This document shows, piece by piece, positions 56,084 through 64,000 of a stretch of DNA of 64,000 bases. Made by a program: the position numbers and the translations under genes. The first letter of the stretch is position 1, and each line of letters opens with the position of its first letter. The stretch is from assembly GCA_025934775.1 (NCBI GenBank), contig JAICWO010000009.1, positions 124,001 through 188,000 of the forward strand. Direction: 5' to 3'. The notes beneath the pieces are model-generated. The model did not search any database, was not told the DNA's origin, and worked only from the letters and a program-made list of their open reading frames with translations. Source of the DNA: Gemmatimonadaceae bacterium. GTDB taxonomy: Bacteria > Gemmatimonadota > Gemmatimonadetes > Gemmatimonadales > Gemmatimonadaceae.

Positions 56084-57861
56084 GCAGCACGTATGTCCTC
56101 GGCATCAATGCCTACCACGGCGACGTTTCGGCTGCGCTGTTGAAGGACGGCGCGCTCGTCGCCGCGGTCGAGGAAGAACGCTTCCGCCGGATCAAGCACT
56201 GGGCGGGCTTTCCTTCGCTCTCGATCCAGCGGTGTCTCGAGATCGCGGGGATTCGCGGCGCCGACGTCGCGCATGTCGCGATCAGCCGCGACCCGAAGGC
56301 GAATTTGCTCAAGAAGGGCATGTACGCGCTCACGAAACGACCGGACCTCTCCGCGATCCTCGATCGAGTGAAGAACGCGCGGAAAGTTCGCGACCTGCAC
56401 ACGCCGCTCGCCGCCGCGCTGGGCGTCTCGCCCGCCGCGGGCCCGAGCATCCATTTCGTGGAGCATCACCCGGCGCACTTGGCGAGCGCGTTCTTCGTGT
56501 CGCCATTCGACGATGCGTCGGTGTGCGCCATCGATGGCTTCGGCGACTTCGTGAGCACCTCGTTCGCGGCCGGTCGCGGCAATCGGTTGGAGGTGCTGGA
56601 CAAAGTCTATTTCCCGCACTCGCTCGGCATGCTGTACACCGCGGTCACGCAATACCTCGGCTTCACGGGCTACGGCGACGAGTTCAAGGTCATGGGGCTG
56701 GCGCCGTACGGCGAGCCGGCGCACGTCGCGGAGCTCTCGCGACTCGTGCGGCTCACCGGCGACGGCATGTTCGAGCTCGAGCTCGAGTACTTCCGCCACT
56801 GGAACGGCGGCGTCGAGATGGAGTGGGACGAAGGCTATCCGACGCTCGGACGAGTCTATTCGCCTGCGCTCGAGACGCTCCTGGGCCCGGCGCGCCAGCC
56901 GAGCGATCCGTTGACGAAGCGGCACGAGGACATCGCGCGGTCGCTGCAAGCGGTGTACGAAGAATCGGCATTCCATATCTTGAATGGCCTGTACGAGCGC
57001 ACCGGCAACCCGCGGCTCTGTCTCGCCGGCGGGTGCGCGATGAACAGCGTCGCGAATGGGAAGATTCGCGCGAACACACCCTTTACGGATCTCTATATTC
57101 AGCCGGCCGCCGGCGACAACGGCACCGCGCTCGGCGCGGCGTACTACCTCTGGCACCAAGTGTTGGGGCAACCGCGATCGTTCGTCATGGAGCACGCCTA
57201 CTGGGGCACCGCCTACGAGGGCGTCGACGTGGCGGCGGCGATTGGCGCGCGCCAGGATCCGGAGTGGCATTATCAGGCGACCGATTACGCGGGCGAGGAT
57301 GCCGTGTGTCGCGCGACCGCGGAGCTCATCGCCGACGGGAACGTCGTCGGGTGGTACCAAGGACGAATGGAATGGGCGGCCCGCGCGCTCGGCAATCGCA
57401 GCATTCTCGCCGATCCGCGGCGCGTGGAGATGCGCGATCTGATCAACACGAAGATCAAGTTCCGCGAGAAGTTTCGGCCGTTCGCGCCGTCCATCCTCGA
57501 GGAAGCGCTGGACGATTATTTCGAGGACGCGGCGCCCGACCCGTTCATGCAGCAGGTGTACCCGGTGCGTTCCGCGCGACGAGCGGAGCTTCCCGCCATC
57601 ACGCACGTGGATGGAAGCGGACGGCTTCAGACCGTGAGCGAGCGCACCAATCCGCGCTACTATCGATTGATTCGAGCGTTCGCGCAGCTCACCGGTGTCC
57701 CCGTCGTGCTCAACACGAGCTTCAATGAGAACGAGCCGATCGTCGACACGCCGGAACAGGCGCTCGACTGCTTCTTCCGAACGCGCATGGACGCGATCGT
57801 GATCGGCAACACGATCGTGCAGCGGCATCCGGTCGCGGCCGAGGCGATCGCTGATGGGTGA
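56080..57861 (+). CDS. O-carbamoyltransferase (NodU/CmcH/TobZ family)
   Basis: A 593-residue two-domain carbamoyltransferase. The N-terminal Kae1-like domain has VLGINAYHGDVSAALL and the metal-binding EHHPAHLASAFF. AAGDNGTALGAAYY and the YrdC-like C-terminal region (GWYQGRMEWAARALGNRSI) complete the family. It moves carbamoyl from carbamoyl phosphate through carbamoyl-adenylate to a sugar hydroxyl, so it likely carbamoylates this polysaccharide. It overlaps both neighbours. Confidence 0.94.
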   Translation: MSSTYVLGINAYHGDVSAALLKDGALVAAVEEERFRRIKHWAGFPSLSIQRCLEIAGIRGADVAHVAISRDPKANLLKKGMYALTKRPDLSAILDRVKNARKVRDLHTPLAAALGVSPAAGPSIHFVEHHPAHLASAFFVSPFDDASVCAIDGFGDFVSTSFAAGRGNRLEVLDKVYFPHSLGMLYTAVTQYLGFTGYGDEFKVMGLAPYGEPAHVAELSRLVRLTGDGMFELELEYFRHWNGGVEMEWDEGYPTLGRVYSPALETLLGPARQPSDPLTKRHEDIARSLQAVYEESAFHILNGLYERTGNPRLCLAGGCAMNSVANGKIRANTPFTDLYIQPAAGDNGTALGAAYYLWHQVLGQPRSFVMEHAYWGTAYEGVDVAAAIGARQDPEWHYQATDYAGEDAVCRATAELIADGNVVGWYQGRMEWAARALGNRSILADPRRVEMRDLINTKIKFREKFRPFAPSILEEALDDYFEDAAPDPFMQQVYPVRSARRAELPAITHVDGSGRLQTVSERTNPRYYRLIRAFAQLTGVPVVLNTSFNENEPIVDTPEQALDCFFRTRMDAIVIGNTIVQRHPVAAEAIADG

Positions 57862-59146
57862 TCGCGCGTCGCGAACGCGAGCGCGGTCGGTGGTGTTCCT
57901 GAATCGCTTCTACTGGCCGGACATCGCGGCAACGGGTCAGATGCTCACCGATCTGGCTGAAGGGCTCGCGGCGCTGAATTGGGACGTCACGGTGATCACG
58001 AGCAACACGAGCTACGATGCGTCGCGCGGCAGCGCCGCGCTCCCGTGGCGCGAGCGGCGGAACGGCGTGCAGATCGTGCGCACACCCTGCACGCGCTTCG
58101 GCCGCGGTGCCCTGCTCGGCCGATTCGTGGACTACGCGACATATTTGGGAGGGGCCGCGGCGATGCTTGCCGCGGGGAAACGTCCCTCGGTCATCGTGGC
58201 GATGAGCGATCCACCGATGCTGGCCGCGCTCGCCTGGCTGATGGGCAAGGTGCGTCGCGCCCGTTCCGTGTATTGGGTGCAGGATCTCTTCCCCGACCTC
58301 CTCGCCCGCTTGCAACTGCTCTCCGACGAAACGCCGCTGTACCGCGGCTTGCGCGCATTCGCGAGCTTCGTGCATCGGCGTTGCGATCTCGTGGTCGCAC
58401 TGGGGCCGACGATGGTCGACGCGCTCATCGCCGCGGGAGCGCCGCCGGAGCGCACCACCTACGTCCACAATTGGGCCGATGCGGATGCCGTCGTGCCGAT
58501 GAGCGCGGACGAGAATGCGTTCCTCGCGGAGCACGGCCTTCGCGGCAAGTTTGTCGTGTTGTACTCGGGGAACGCGGGCCGGGCTCACACCTTTGACGCC
58601 GTGCTCGACGCCGCCCGCGCCCTGCGCGACGACGACAACGTTGTGTTCGTCTTCGTCGGCGGCGGACCGCGGACGGCGGAGTTGAAGCGCGCCGTCGCGC
58701 GCGACGGTCTGCAGAACGTGCGCTTCTTTCCATACGTCGACCGCGCGCGTCTCGGCGAGGTGCTCTCGGCGGCAACGGTTTCGCTCGTTACGGAAAATCC
58801 CGCCGTGGAAGGCCTGCTGGTGCCGAGCAAGACGTACGGCATTCTCGCCAGCGGGCGGCCGATCGTGCTGCTCGGCCCAGCGGGGAGCGACGTCGCGCGC
58901 GTCGTTCGCGACACCGAGAGCGGCGTGGTGCTTCCGCCCGAGAGCGGCCGCGCGCTGACGGAGTGGTTGATCGCCGCGAAACGGGATCCGTCGCTGATCG
59001 ATCGCCTGGGGCGAAACGCGCGCCTCGCCGCCGAGCAGACTTTTAACAAACGCTCTTCGATCGCGCAGTGGGCCGCGCTGATGGAGACCACGTCGCCGCG
59101 CAGCGGCGCGTTGAACATGGTGCGACAACAAGCGAGCGCACCGTGA
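57854..59146 (+). CDS. Glycosyltransferase family 4 (WbuB/WcaI-like)
   Basis: A 430-residue GT-B enzyme and the last gene of the 34-gene operon. VVFLNRFYWPDIAATGQML is the N-terminal motif of the WbuB/WcaI group. VLYSGNAGRAHTFDAVLDAA near residue 236 and VEGLLVPSKTYGILASGRPI near 318 are the donor-site motifs. The start overlaps the carbamoyltransferase end by 8 bases. About 110 non-coding bases follow. Confidence 0.9.
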   Translation: MGDRASRTRARSVVFLNRFYWPDIAATGQMLTDLAEGLAALNWDVTVITSNTSYDASRGSAALPWRERRNGVQIVRTPCTRFGRGALLGRFVDYATYLGGAAAMLAAGKRPSVIVAMSDPPMLAALAWLMGKVRRARSVYWVQDLFPDLLARLQLLSDETPLYRGLRAFASFVHRRCDLVVALGPTMVDALIAAGAPPERTTYVHNWADADAVVPMSADENAFLAEHGLRGKFVVLYSGNAGRAHTFDAVLDAARALRDDDNVVFVFVGGGPRTAELKRAVARDGLQNVRFFPYVDRARLGEVLSAATVSLVTENPAVEGLLVPSKTYGILASGRPIVLLGPAGSDVARVVRDTESGVVLPPESGRALTEWLIAAKRDPSLIDRLGRNARLAAEQTFNKRSSIAQWAALMETTSPRSGALNMVRQQASAP

Positions 59147-59156
59147 TTTTCGGTAC

Positions 59157-59185
59157 TGGGCAGCACCTTGGCGAAATGCTACATT
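59157..59185 (+). promoter_or_regulatory. Sigma-70-like promoter candidate for wza-wzc
   Basis: TGGGCA (59157-59162), a 17-base spacer, then TACATT (59180-59185), each 4/6 to consensus, in the 110-base gap before the export gene. This would let the export/kinase pair be expressed separately from the 36-kb operon. Confidence 0.35.
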
Positions 59186-59256
59186 CCCGGCCTGACACTG
59201 GAACCTGACGACCGCCGGACGTTCGGCATCAGCCGCACGAACGCCGCCGCAGCGAT

Positions 59257-59886
59257 ATGAGGATTCTTTTCTTGATTCGAACGCTTCTGCTCTTGCTCGC
59301 AGTTGTTGGCATGCGGTCGACGGTGTCGAGCGCCCAGGTGCCGACTGATCCCGTCGTGTTGCGCCCGGGCGACATGGTCCGGATCACGGTGTGGCGGCAT
59401 CCGGATTTCAGCGGCGAATTTCCGATCGACGCGGCGGGCAACATCTCGCATCCGCTGTACAAATCGCTGCATGTCGCGGGTGTGCCGCTCGCCACCGCGG
59501 AGAACGAGCTGCAAACGCTGCTCAAGCAGTACGATGCCGAGCCGGCGTTCACCTTCGTTCCGTTGGTGAGAGTCTACGTCCTCGGTGAGGTGCGGCAGCC
59601 GAACACACTCACTGTACCGCCGGGCACGACGCTGGCCCAGGCAATCGCGCTCGCCGGCGGCCCGACCAACGAGGCCGACCTGCACCACGTAACACTCGTG
59701 CGTGATTCGGCGAGCACCGCGATCGACTTCTCGCAGCTCGAGACGCCGGTGGGTCGCCAGGAAGTCCACTCCGGGGACGAGCTCCTCATTCCTCGCGGCC
59801 GCAGCTTCTGGCGGGACGATCTCACGCCGATCGCTTCCCTCGTCGCCGCGTTCGTGTCGATCGCGAATTTCGCGATTCGTCGATGA
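59257..59886 (+). CDS. wza: Polysaccharide export protein (Wza-like), short form
   Basis: A 209-residue exported protein. The signal peptide covers about residues 1-26 (cleavage after SSA) with no lipobox Cys. The Poly_export domain starts at LRPGDMVRITVWRHPDFSG, and a single SLBB domain follows (VYVLGEVRQPNTLTVPPGT). It is much shorter than E. coli Wza (about 380 residues) and lacks the C-terminal amphipathic barrel helix, ending instead in a hydrophobic stretch (TPIASLVAAFVSIANFAIRR). It is followed by the chain-length kinase. Confidence 0.88.
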   Translation: MRILFLIRTLLLLLAVVGMRSTVSSAQVPTDPVVLRPGDMVRITVWRHPDFSGEFPIDAAGNISHPLYKSLHVAGVPLATAENELQTLLKQYDAEPAFTFVPLVRVYVLGEVRQPNTLTVPPGTTLAQAIALAGGPTNEADLHHVTLVRDSASTAIDFSQLETPVGRQEVHSGDELLIPRGRSFWRDDLTPIASLVAAFVSIANFAIRR

Positions 59887-59904
59887 TCAACAAAGGTTGT
59901 GAAG

Positions 59905-62352
59905 ATGTCTGAGCGCTTCGTTCCGCAGCGTTGGGCCGAACCCAGCGAGGCTCCTCCGATGAGCGCGGCCTCCGAGCCGCAGATCGTCGAACAGTCGGAA
60001 TCCATTCTTCAAATCGCGCTCGATTTTCTGGCGCTGATCCGGCGACATCTGCTCCTCGTCGGCGTATGTCTCGGCGGCAGCCTCGGAATCGTCACGTGGA
60101 TTCTGCGTCACGATCGCCCTGTGTACCGGGCCGCCGCGGTGATCCGGTTGGCCGACAAGTCGCGTTCGCTCGCCGGCGGTCTGACGCCGCCGTCGAACGA
60201 CAGGATCGGCGGCGCGTTGGTCGACCCGATCTTGTCGCAGGTGCAGGTGCTGCAGAGCGGCGAGATCGCCGAGAAGATCGCCATCCAGCAAGGGCTGCAA
60301 TTGCACAGCCTCACGCGCGACTTCGGATGGGCGTACCTCGATAGCATCACCGTCGCGCAAGGCGCCGTATTCGACACGATCTTCGTGCACTTCCGGACGC
60401 GCGACGCCATTGCCACGATGGGGCGCGACCGCGCGACCGCCAACTACGGCCAGCCGCTCGCGCTGCCGGGCGTGCGGTTCATCGTCCTGTCGCGCCCGAA
60501 GGTCGACGACGCGAAGCTGATCGTGCGGCCACTGTCGAGCGCGATGGGCGAAGTCTTGGGCGGCTTGCGCGGACGGCCGCGCGAGCGCACGGACGTCGTC
60601 GATGTGACGTATCAGGATTTCGATCCCGTTCGCGCGCGCCGCGTGGTGAATGCGGCGATCACAGTGTTTCAGGCGCAGGATGCGCAGAATGCCCGCGAGA
60701 CATCGGCGCGCCGGCGCGACTTCATCGCCGATCAATTGCGCAAAGCGGATGCGATGCTGTCGGAGGCGCAGCTCCAGCTCAACGGATTCCGTTCGCGCGA
60801 ACACGTCTACAGCTCGCAGGACAAGTTCAAGTCGCAGCAGTCGGATCTCTCGTCGTTGGACGTTCGTCGTCAGGAACTGCAGGCGGACCGCGGCATGTAT
60901 GCGCAGCTCCTCGCCGCGCTCGACAGTGTGCCGCCCGGCTCATCCCACGACGAACGGCTCGACGCACTGATGGCGTCGCCTGGGATTGCGTCCAATCCCG
61001 TGGTCTCCGAGCTCTTCGGACAGTGGCTGAAGCTTCGCTCGACCCGCGATTCGCTGACCACCGGCGCGTTTGCCGCCGCGGCGACGAATCCGGACGTCAA
61101 GCGGCTCGACGCGTTGATCATTGCGGCGCAAGCCAACATGCTCACGGCCGTTCGCGGCCAGATGTCATCGACCGACGCGCGCCTGGACGCGCTCGATCAG
61201 ATGAAGACCAACACGACGCAGGAGCTCGCGCGGCTTCCGGATGCTGAAGCGAGAGAGGCCGATCTGGGGGCGCAGGTCGAGACGTACCAGCGTCAATCGC
61301 AGCAGCTCAGGGACCAGTTGCAGGCCGCGGAAATCGAGGAAGCGGCAGTCGCGGGCCAGGTGCAGATCATCGACACCGCCCAGGGCTCCACGGCGGTCGG
61401 GGCCGCGCGAGGCCCGCGTGTGGCGTTCGCGATTTTCCTCGGTCTCGCACTGGGCGGCGTTGCCGCCTACATCCTCGAGAACTACAGCGCGGTGATTCGG
61501 AAGCGCGATGACGTCGAGCGCGCGGTCGCGCTGCCAAATCTGGCGATCATTCCGCGCATCCAGCAGGGCGCGCCCGGCGCGGTCCCGGCCCTCCGTCGCT
61601 TTGCGATGGGCCGCGATGACACGGTCGCGGCGGACAAGCGCCTCACGAACGGGAAAGTGAGTGATCTCTCACAGCTCGTGATCCTGAGCGACTCGCGGTC
61701 GGGCGGCGCCGAAGCGTACCGAACGCTGCGGACGAACCTGCTGTTCTCGTCGGCGATTCAGTCGCTGCGAACGCTCGTCGTGACGAGTTCCGGCCCGAAG
61801 GAAGGCAAAAGCACGACTGCCGCAAACCTCGCGGTCGCGTTCGCGCAGCAAGGCAAACAGGTGATCCTCGTCGAGTGCGATCTGCGCAAGCCGCGAGTTC
61901 ACAAGCTGTTCGAGGTCGCGCAGGACCCTGGGCTGACCAACGTGCTGCTCGGCCAGGTCCCCGTGGAATCCGCCCTGCACGAGACGCGTGTCCCGGGCCT
62001 TCGCGTTCTCACGTGCGGACCGGTTCCACCGAACCCGGTCGAATTGCTGGGGAGCGAACAATTCAAGGCGTTGTTGGCGGCGGTCGATGCCGACATGATC
62101 GTGCTCGACACGCCGCCGCTGCTCGTTGCGTCGGATGCCGCGGTGCTCGGGCGGCTCGCCGACGGGGTGATTCTCGTGGTTCGAGCCGGGAGCACGCAGC
62201 GCGCCGCGCTGCAGGACTGCGCGCAGCAACTTCTGGCGATCGGCGCGCGCGTCGTTGGCACGGTGCTCAACGATCCAGACGCGGAAGTCGCGAAGTACTC
62301 GTCGTATTACCAATACTACTACAACGAGTACTACGACTACTCGCACAGTTAG
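59905..62352 (+). CDS. wzc: Wzc-like chain-length regulator and BY-type tyrosine kinase
   Basis: An 815-residue inner-membrane protein. Helix 1 is at about residues 40-62, followed by a periplasmic Wzz-type coiled-coil domain, with helix 2 at about 506-526. The cytoplasmic kinase has Walker A PKEGKSTTA (Lys635), Walker A' ILVECDLRKP, and Walker B IVLDTPP (Asp735). A tyrosine cluster at the C-terminus (YSSYYQYYYNEYYDY) is the autophosphorylation tail. ATG 59905 is preferred over GTG 59899 because AAAGG at 59892-59896 is 8 bases away. The phosphatase partner is CpsB at 13198-13953. Confidence 0.94.
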   Translation: MSERFVPQRWAEPSEAPPMSAASEPQIVEQSESILQIALDFLALIRRHLLLVGVCLGGSLGIVTWILRHDRPVYRAAAVIRLADKSRSLAGGLTPPSNDRIGGALVDPILSQVQVLQSGEIAEKIAIQQGLQLHSLTRDFGWAYLDSITVAQGAVFDTIFVHFRTRDAIATMGRDRATANYGQPLALPGVRFIVLSRPKVDDAKLIVRPLSSAMGEVLGGLRGRPRERTDVVDVTYQDFDPVRARRVVNAAITVFQAQDAQNARETSARRRDFIADQLRKADAMLSEAQLQLNGFRSREHVYSSQDKFKSQQSDLSSLDVRRQELQADRGMYAQLLAALDSVPPGSSHDERLDALMASPGIASNPVVSELFGQWLKLRSTRDSLTTGAFAAAATNPDVKRLDALIIAAQANMLTAVRGQMSSTDARLDALDQMKTNTTQELARLPDAEAREADLGAQVETYQRQSQQLRDQLQAAEIEEAAVAGQVQIIDTAQGSTAVGAARGPRVAFAIFLGLALGGVAAYILENYSAVIRKRDDVERAVALPNLAIIPRIQQGAPGAVPALRRFAMGRDDTVAADKRLTNGKVSDLSQLVILSDSRSGGAEAYRTLRTNLLFSSAIQSLRTLVVTSSGPKEGKSTTAANLAVAFAQQGKQVILVECDLRKPRVHKLFEVAQDPGLTNVLLGQVPVESALHETRVPGLRVLTCGPVPPNPVELLGSEQFKALLAAVDADMIVLDTPPLLVASDAAVLGRLADGVILVVRAGSTQRAALQDCAQQLLAIGARVVGTVLNDPDAEVAKYSSYYQYYYNEYYDYSHS

Positions 62353-62364
62353 CGCCACATGTAT

Positions 62365-62392
62365 GGCCGACGCGGCGCTCCGCCGCGCGGCC
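62365..62392 (+). terminator. GC-rich hairpin after wzc, possible terminator
   Basis: A 12-base-pair stem (GGCCG-CGCGGCG with CGCCGCG-CGGCC, one bulged A) and a CTC loop, 12 bases after the wzc stop. It lacks a T-run. A TTGACA follows at 62409-62414 with only a weak -10 (GAATGT) at 62432-62437, so the next gene may have its own promoter. Confidence 0.45.
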
Positions 62393-62455
62393 GTCTCACA
62401 ACGATGACTTGACAATCGTGCCAGACGCCGCGAATGTGGCAAGCTCCGTACGTTC

Positions 62456-64000
62456 GTGAGCCTCGTCCGGTCATTCGTGCCGATTCCAGAATTCGCGGCA
62501 TTCGCCATCGGCTTCGCAATCTGCTACGCGCTTCACCCACTGGTGATCCGCGTTGCTCGCGACCGCGCTCTGCTCGACATACCGGACGAGATCCGGCACC
62601 ATCACAGCTCGCCGACGCCGCGCTTGGGCGGCATCGCGATCTTCGTCGCGGCCCTCGCGACGAGCATTCTGGTGCTGCTCCAGGACCCCGGCGCGGCGCA
62701 AGCGCACTATCCGCTCGCGCCACAGTGGCCTGGTGTTCTCATCGGGGCGGCCATCGTCTTCGTCGCCGGGTTGCTCGATGATCTCCGCGGCCTGAAGCCG
62801 GGCATCAAGCTCACCATCCACTTCATTGCGGCACTCTTCCCGATCGCCTACGGATTTCGCATCGAGGCGATCCGGTTCGGCGGCACCGACGTCGTCCACC
62901 TCGGCTTCCTCGCGATTCCGATCACGGTGCTCTGGGTTGTCGGGCTCACGAATGCCTTCAACCTGATCGACGGCGTAGATGGACTCGCCGCGACCTGTGC
63001 GCTGATCGCGCTCGGGACGACCATGTTGGCGGAGGTGATGTTCCCGCCGGTGAAGCCGCTCGCGATCACCGCGGCGCTCTTTGGCGCCGTACTCGCGTTT
63101 TTGCGATTCAATCGCCCGCCCGCCCGCATATTCCTCGGCGATTCCGGATCGACGATGCTGGGCTTCTTCATCGGAATTCGAGTGGCGGTCGGCGCCACCG
63201 ACGAACACGGCGCGACGTACGTGGCGATCGCGCTGCTTGCCGTCGCCTACCCGGTGCTCGACACGGGCGTCGCGATCGTACGTCGCTGGCTTCGCGGGCA
63301 CAAGTTTTCGCGTGCCGATGGCCGGCACATTCACCACCAGTTTCTCGCGCTCGGTCTGTCGAGCAAGCGGACCGTGGAGCTGCTCGGGCTCTCCTTTTCC
63401 GCGGTCGCGGTACTCGGTCTCTGCATCGCGGTTGCGCCACCGCAAGTCACGGCGCTCCTCGTCGTGATCGGTGCGATCGTGTTCGCCGCCGCCGGCGTGT
63501 ACGGCGCGCGATGGCTGGGCTACGTGGAGTTTCTCGAGTTCGGAGCGTCGATCGCGAGCGTCGCGCGAAATGCGCGACGGCACGTGCAGAACAAGATCGT
63601 CGCCAACGACGTGGCGCAGTCGCTCGGCGGCGCGCACTCGCTCCAGGATCTGAATCAGATTCTCGAGCAGGCCGCTCTCGAGCTCGGCTTCGTTCAGGTC
63701 TCGATCGAAACGGACGGCGGTCAGGTCAGCATGCCACGCCAGAGGCAAATCGCTCCGCTCGACCAGCGGCCGTTCCGCGTGGACTGTCCCATTGCGTGGG
63801 AGATGCCCGACGGCCACGTGCGCGAGATCATTCTGCGCTTCTGGTGTGACTCGCTGAATGGGCGGCAGTATTTCGGGGCCGAGCGTATAGCCGCACGACT
63901 GGCGCCGGCGGTACAGCGCTGGTTCCGAACCCACACACCGTCGCATGGCGTGATTGCGGTTCCGGACGGCGTTCGACTCGGTGTCAGAAGCTCGGGCGAA
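62456..64000 (+). CDS. WecA/MraY-like UDP-sugar:undecaprenyl-phosphate phosphotransferase with C-terminal extension, 3' end outside window
   Basis: The frame runs open from a GTG at 62456 to the last base (515 residues so far). About ten helices carry the family motifs: Asp108-Asp109 (LLDDLRG), NAFNLIDGVDGLA (166-178), FLGDSGS (226-232), and HIHH (291-294), the last favouring WecA/TagO over MraY. It should load GlcNAc-1-P or a similar sugar on undecaprenyl phosphate, starting the repeat unit. Normal WecA ends near residue 350-370; here at least 150 soluble residues follow with no helices, and the tail is not recognised. Confidence 0.9.
   Translation, partial: MSLVRSFVPIPEFAAFAIGFAICYALHPLVIRVARDRALLDIPDEIRHHHSSPTPRLGGIAIFVAALATSILVLLQDPGAAQAHYPLAPQWPGVLIGAAIVFVAGLLDDLRGLKPGIKLTIHFIAALFPIAYGFRIEAIRFGGTDVVHLGFLAIPITVLWVVGLTNAFNLIDGVDGLAATCALIALGTTMLAEVMFPPVKPLAITAALFGAVLAFLRFNRPPARIFLGDSGSTMLGFFIGIRVAVGATDEHGATYVAIALLAVAYPVLDTGVAIVRRWLRGHKFSRADGRHIHHQFLALGLSSKRTVELLGLSFSAVAVLGLCIAVAPPQVTALLVVIGAIVFAAAGVYGARWLGYVEFLEFGASIASVARNARRHVQNKIVANDVAQSLGGAHSLQDLNQILEQAALELGFVQVSIETDGGQVSMPRQRQIAPLDQRPFRVDCPIAWEMPDGHVREIILRFWCDSLNGRQYFGAERIAARLAPAVQRWFRTHTPSHGVIAVPDGVRLGVRSSGE

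Noticed and set aside
56053-57828. A 591-codon open frame opposite the carbamoyltransferase
   Set aside because: The plus strand encodes a full NodU-family protein with conserved motifs; the reverse frame is only a codon-bias shadow.

Overview
The window is GC-rich, densely packed DNA from what looks like a Gram-negative bacterium with an outer membrane (Wzi-, Wza- and Wzc-type proteins, signal peptides). Sphingolipid-type enzymes, PEGA-free Ser/Thr kinases and the general gene flavour would suit Gemmatimonadota or a similar high-GC phylum, but no rRNA or universal marker is present, so the taxonomy is an inference.

Layout. 1-5.1 kb: the end of a Ser/Thr protein kinase, a copper efflux pair (copA-csoR) and a FAD-Rieske oxidoreductase. 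5.2-8.4 kb: a Wzi-like outer-membrane protein, a NodB-type deacetylase and a UPF0104-type membrane protein in one operon. 8.3-12.0 kb (minus strand): a glycosyltransferase, a GNAT-fold acyltransferase and a serine-palmitoyltransferase-like enzyme, which together suggest ceramide synthesis. A decayed copy of the 5' end of the GNAT gene lies beside a PAP2 phosphatase at 12.2 kb. 13.2-14.0 kb: a CpsB-type tyrosine phosphatase.

14.2-64 kb is one large polysaccharide locus. It opens with a short NusG paralogue, then GDP-fucose synthase and a large membrane protein; a flippase, an AsnB-type amidotransferase and a glycosyltransferase follow. A unit of 34 genes then runs from 23.27 to 59.15 kb on one strand with no gap above about 70 bp and mostly overlapping start/stop codons. 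The locus encodes 14 glycosyltransferases in or beside it, sugar-nucleotide enzymes, methyl-, formyl-, acyl- and carbamoyltransferases, an ABC exporter (Wzm/Wzt), a Wzx/Wzy pair, Wza and Wzc, and finally a WecA-like initiating phosphotransferase that runs off the right edge.

Two themes stand out. First, homologues of WbpB, WbpD, WbpE, WbpI, WbpG, HisH2 and HisF2 are all present, which predicts a 2,3-diamino uronic acid carrying an acetamidino group, as in Pseudomonas aeruginosa O-antigens; a second, zinc-ligand-deficient WbpG paralogue is also present. Second, the NusG paralogue and the 36-kb operon are each preceded by the same 14-base element, which contains the core of the RfaH-recruiting ops site. 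This suggests processive antitermination dedicated to this locus.
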